A program made the position numbers and the translations under genes. DNA of 64,000 bases from UBA1858 sp965227695 (lineage in GTDB: Bacteria > Pseudomonadota > Gammaproteobacteria > UBA4575): NCBI GenBank assembly GCA_965227695.1, contig OZ245760.1, positions 310,001-374,000 on the forward strand, given 5' to 3'. Of this stretch, positions 62,341-64,000 are shown piece after piece (position 1 is the first letter of the stretch; each line of letters opens with the position of its first letter). The notes beneath the pieces were generated by a model that was given only the letters and a program-made list of their open reading frames with translations, searched no databases and was not told where the DNA came from.

Positions 62341-63621
62341 ATGGCGAATATAAAAAAAATTACTGCAAACGAATTGGAAGACTTCGATGATGTTGAAGTT
62401 GTAGAAGTTCTTGTATCACAAGGCAGTGAGATTGAAAAGAATCAGTCACTGATCGTCCTGGAAAGTGAAAAAGCAATGATGGAGTTTCCTTCCCCTGACA
62501 CCGGAGTAATCGAGCAAGTGGCAGTGAAAGTGGGGGATAAAATCAGACAGGGTGATGAAATAGTCACAATTAGAATTACGGAAGCGCAGAAAACGGATAA
62601 AGATCAAGATGACATTAATGAGGTCATGACGGATGAACAAAAACCAGCGGAGACGGATAAAGAAATAAGTGACAATTACCAGGACGGAAAAACAAAGACC
62701 AAAACCAATCACGATGAGGAGATAGAGGTTGATAAAGTTTATGCCAGCCCCGGCGTGAGAAAATATGCAAGGGAGCATGGGGTCGATCTGGAGGAGGTGA
62801 GGGGAAGCGCTGATAATGGTCGTATTCTACAAAGCGACGTAAAAGATCATATCAAAGAAAAAATGTCCGGGAATGCAGAACCTGGATTTCATGCGGGTAA
62901 GCGTACACAAGATTTTAGTGTATTTGGGGTCGTTGAAGAAAAAAAATTAAACAAGTTAAAACAAACATCAGCACGCCATCTGCTAAACGCATGGAGCCAG
63001 ATACCCCATGTAACACAATTTGATGAGGCAGATATCACTGAGTTAGAAGAAGCAAGAAAAAGTCTCAAACAATCTGCGCTGGAACAAGAGGTAAAATTAA
63101 CTCTGCTGCCCTTTATAGTAAAAGCGCTTGTTAAATGTCTGCAGGAATTTCCCGAATTCAATAGTTCGGTAAATCAGGATGTTACGGCGCTAATACAAAA
63201 GAATTATTATAATATCGGTATCGCTGTGGATACCCCTAGGGGTTTGGTTGTGCCGGTAATCGCCCATGCTGATCAAAAGAAAATCATCGATCTTGCCAAA
63301 GAGATTGAGCATATCAGCGAATTAGCGCGTGCGAACAAATTGACTGCCGGGCAGATGCAGGGAGGCTGTATGACGATTAGCAACACAGGGGCAATCGGAG
63401 GACAGCATTTCACGCCAATTATTAACCAGCCTGAGGTTGCAATACTTGGAGTATCAAGATTTCATGGCAAGCTGGTCAAAGTAGAAAGTTCTATTGTTGA
63501 GAGATTGATATTACCACTATCGCTTAGTTATGATCACCGGGCAATTGATGGCGTAGCAGCCGTTAAATTTATCACCAGATTTAAAAGTTATTTAGAAGAT
63601 GTGTGGGCATTGATGGTTTAA
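62341..63621 (+). CDS. aceF: Pyruvate dehydrogenase E2 component (dihydrolipoyl acetyltransferase), single lipoyl domain
   Basis: Core acetyltransferase of the pyruvate dehydrogenase complex, 426 residues. One lipoyl domain occupies residues 1-80 with lipoyl-lysine Lys44 in LESEKAMMEF. An E3/E1-binding domain (YASPGVRKYAREHGVDLEEV) lies at about 137-175, and the catalytic domain ends with SYDHRAIDGVAA containing the active-site His. E. coli has three lipoyl domains and Pseudomonas two. The first linker is rich in Asp, Glu, Lys and Thr, not in the usual Ala and Pro. The gene is intact. Confidence 0.94.
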   Translation: MANIKKITANELEDFDDVEVVEVLVSQGSEIEKNQSLIVLESEKAMMEFPSPDTGVIEQVAVKVGDKIRQGDEIVTIRITEAQKTDKDQDDINEVMTDEQKPAETDKEISDNYQDGKTKTKTNHDEEIEVDKVYASPGVRKYAREHGVDLEEVRGSADNGRILQSDVKDHIKEKMSGNAEPGFHAGKRTQDFSVFGVVEEKKLNKLKQTSARHLLNAWSQIPHVTQFDEADITELEEARKSLKQSALEQEVKLTLLPFIVKALVKCLQEFPEFNSSVNQDVTALIQKNYYNIGIAVDTPRGLVVPVIAHADQKKIIDLAKEIEHISELARANKLTAGQMQGGCMTISNTGAIGGQHFTPIINQPEVAILGVSRFHGKLVKVESSIVERLILPLSLSYDHRAIDGVAAVKFITRFKSYLEDVWALMV

Positions 63622-63654
63622 TTGAGCAGCGCAATGAGCACTTCTCGTGCGAGA

Positions 63655-63861
63655 TCATAGGCCGACGATGAATTGATATATCAGCAACACTGCGAGTATG
63701 ACGAGTAAGAATATACTTTTACGGGAATTAGTGCGTTTAGTTTTTCCGTGCTGCTTGTTTGTTGTGATGATAACAGGCGAGTCCTGTTCATCGGGGACCT
63801 TAACCTCAAAGTTTTTCAGTGAGAGATTTGGATTCACAACGGTTTCTTCAAACTTGTCCAT
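63655..63861 (-). CDS. Small tail-anchored membrane protein, unknown
   Basis: A 68-residue open frame with an ATG start and a plausible GGA ribosome site about 10 bases upstream. The first 48 residues are polar with a basic stretch (KTKRTNSRK), followed by a hydrophobic C-terminal helix (about 49-68; FLLVILAVLLIYQF). This is a classic C-tail-anchor layout and obeys the positive-inside rule. I do not recognise a family. It is convergent to aceF and lies where lpd often follows. It could be spurious, but its membrane pattern and start site support a real gene. Confidence 0.5.
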   Translation of the reverse strand: MDKFEETVVNPNLSLKNFEVKVPDEQDSPVIITTNKQHGKTKRTNSRKSIFLLVILAVLLIYQFIVGL

Positions 63862-64000
63862 ATTCTAATTCCAAAGTTAAAATGACATCCTTGTCCTGCA
63901 GCTCCTTTGAATTAGAATTTAATAGTAGTAGGCTGAATTTTATGCACGATGGTTCACAAAATTATGGCCTTTATTAATTTTTGACTATTTTTTTTCCATA
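63862..64000. other. Intergenic end of window
   Basis: An AT-rich stretch with no convincing ORF; short frames of up to about 12 codons only. It should contain the promoter of the small minus-strand gene, but no strong -35/-10 pair was identified. Confidence 0.4.

Noticed and set aside
1..64000. tRNA, rRNA, CRISPR array, insertion sequence or prophage
   Set aside because: Intergenic gaps are all under 300 bases and none shows cloverleaf, array or transposase features by eye.

Overview
The window is the replication-origin neighbourhood of a gammaproteobacterial chromosome. The gene orders are those of free-living gammaproteobacteria and resemble pseudomonads in several places: lysM-dprA-smg-topA-tsaC-hemF-aroE, radC/coaBC-dut-algC-argB-pyrE-crc, gyrB-recF-dnaN-dnaA | rpmH-rnpA-yidD-yidC-mnmE-mnmG-rsmG-parA-parB-atp operon-glmU-glmS. 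Base composition looks moderate (about mid-40s % GC by eye). Oxygen-dependent HemF, UbiA, an H+-type F1Fo ATP synthase and a pyruvate dehydrogenase point to a respiring organism. The order or genus cannot be fixed from the sequence alone. Genes are densely packed, with no gene-free stretch over 300 bases, and no rRNA, tRNA, CRISPR array, insertion sequence or prophage was seen.

Layout. 1-8.1 kb (minus strand): TrkH (cut by the window edge), TrkA, an NtrX-like regulator with a degenerate AAA+ domain, NtrY, a DUF4390 protein, Fmt and Def. rsmB, usual between fmt and the DUF4390 gene, is missing. 8.2-18.3 kb (mostly plus): LysM lipoprotein, DprA, Smg, TopA, TsaC, HemF, HemB, AroE, a gamma-carbonic anhydrase-like protein (minus) and UbiA. 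18.3-30.3 kb: ComF (minus), BioB-BioF, RadC (minus), CoaBC, Dut, phosphomannomutase/phosphoglucomutase, ArgB, a DUF4124 coiled-coil protein and PyrE (both minus), a Crc-type ExoIII protein with an intact active site, AmpG and a DUF4197 protein. 30.3-39.4 kb (minus): L,D-transpeptidase, an orphan ParA-like ATPase, a second exonuclease III, an SH3/anchor protein, then gyrB, recF, dnaN and dnaA. 39.5-58.1 kb (plus): rpmH to rsmG, parAB, the nine-gene atp operon with a clear terminator, glmU and glmS. 58.1-64 kb: a lone polysaccharide flippase, aceE-aceF, and a tiny membrane protein on the minus strand.

How it works together. The probable origin lies between dnaA and dnaN, where there are five DnaA-box-like sites and an AT-rich tract. 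Two palindromes matching the parS type used by pseudomonads sit inside recF. With parAB about 10 kb away they make a complete ParABS segregation module around the origin. Transcription runs away from the origin on both sides.

No wholly new multi-gene system is evident. The points most worth checking are: a perfect hairpin touching the dprA start codon; a perfect inverted repeat just downstream of the predicted atp promoter; the NtrX-like regulator that has lost its sigma-54 ATPase motifs; the Crc orthologue that keeps nuclease residues; the missing rsmB; the lone flippase; and the E2 subunit with one lipoyl domain and a charged linker.
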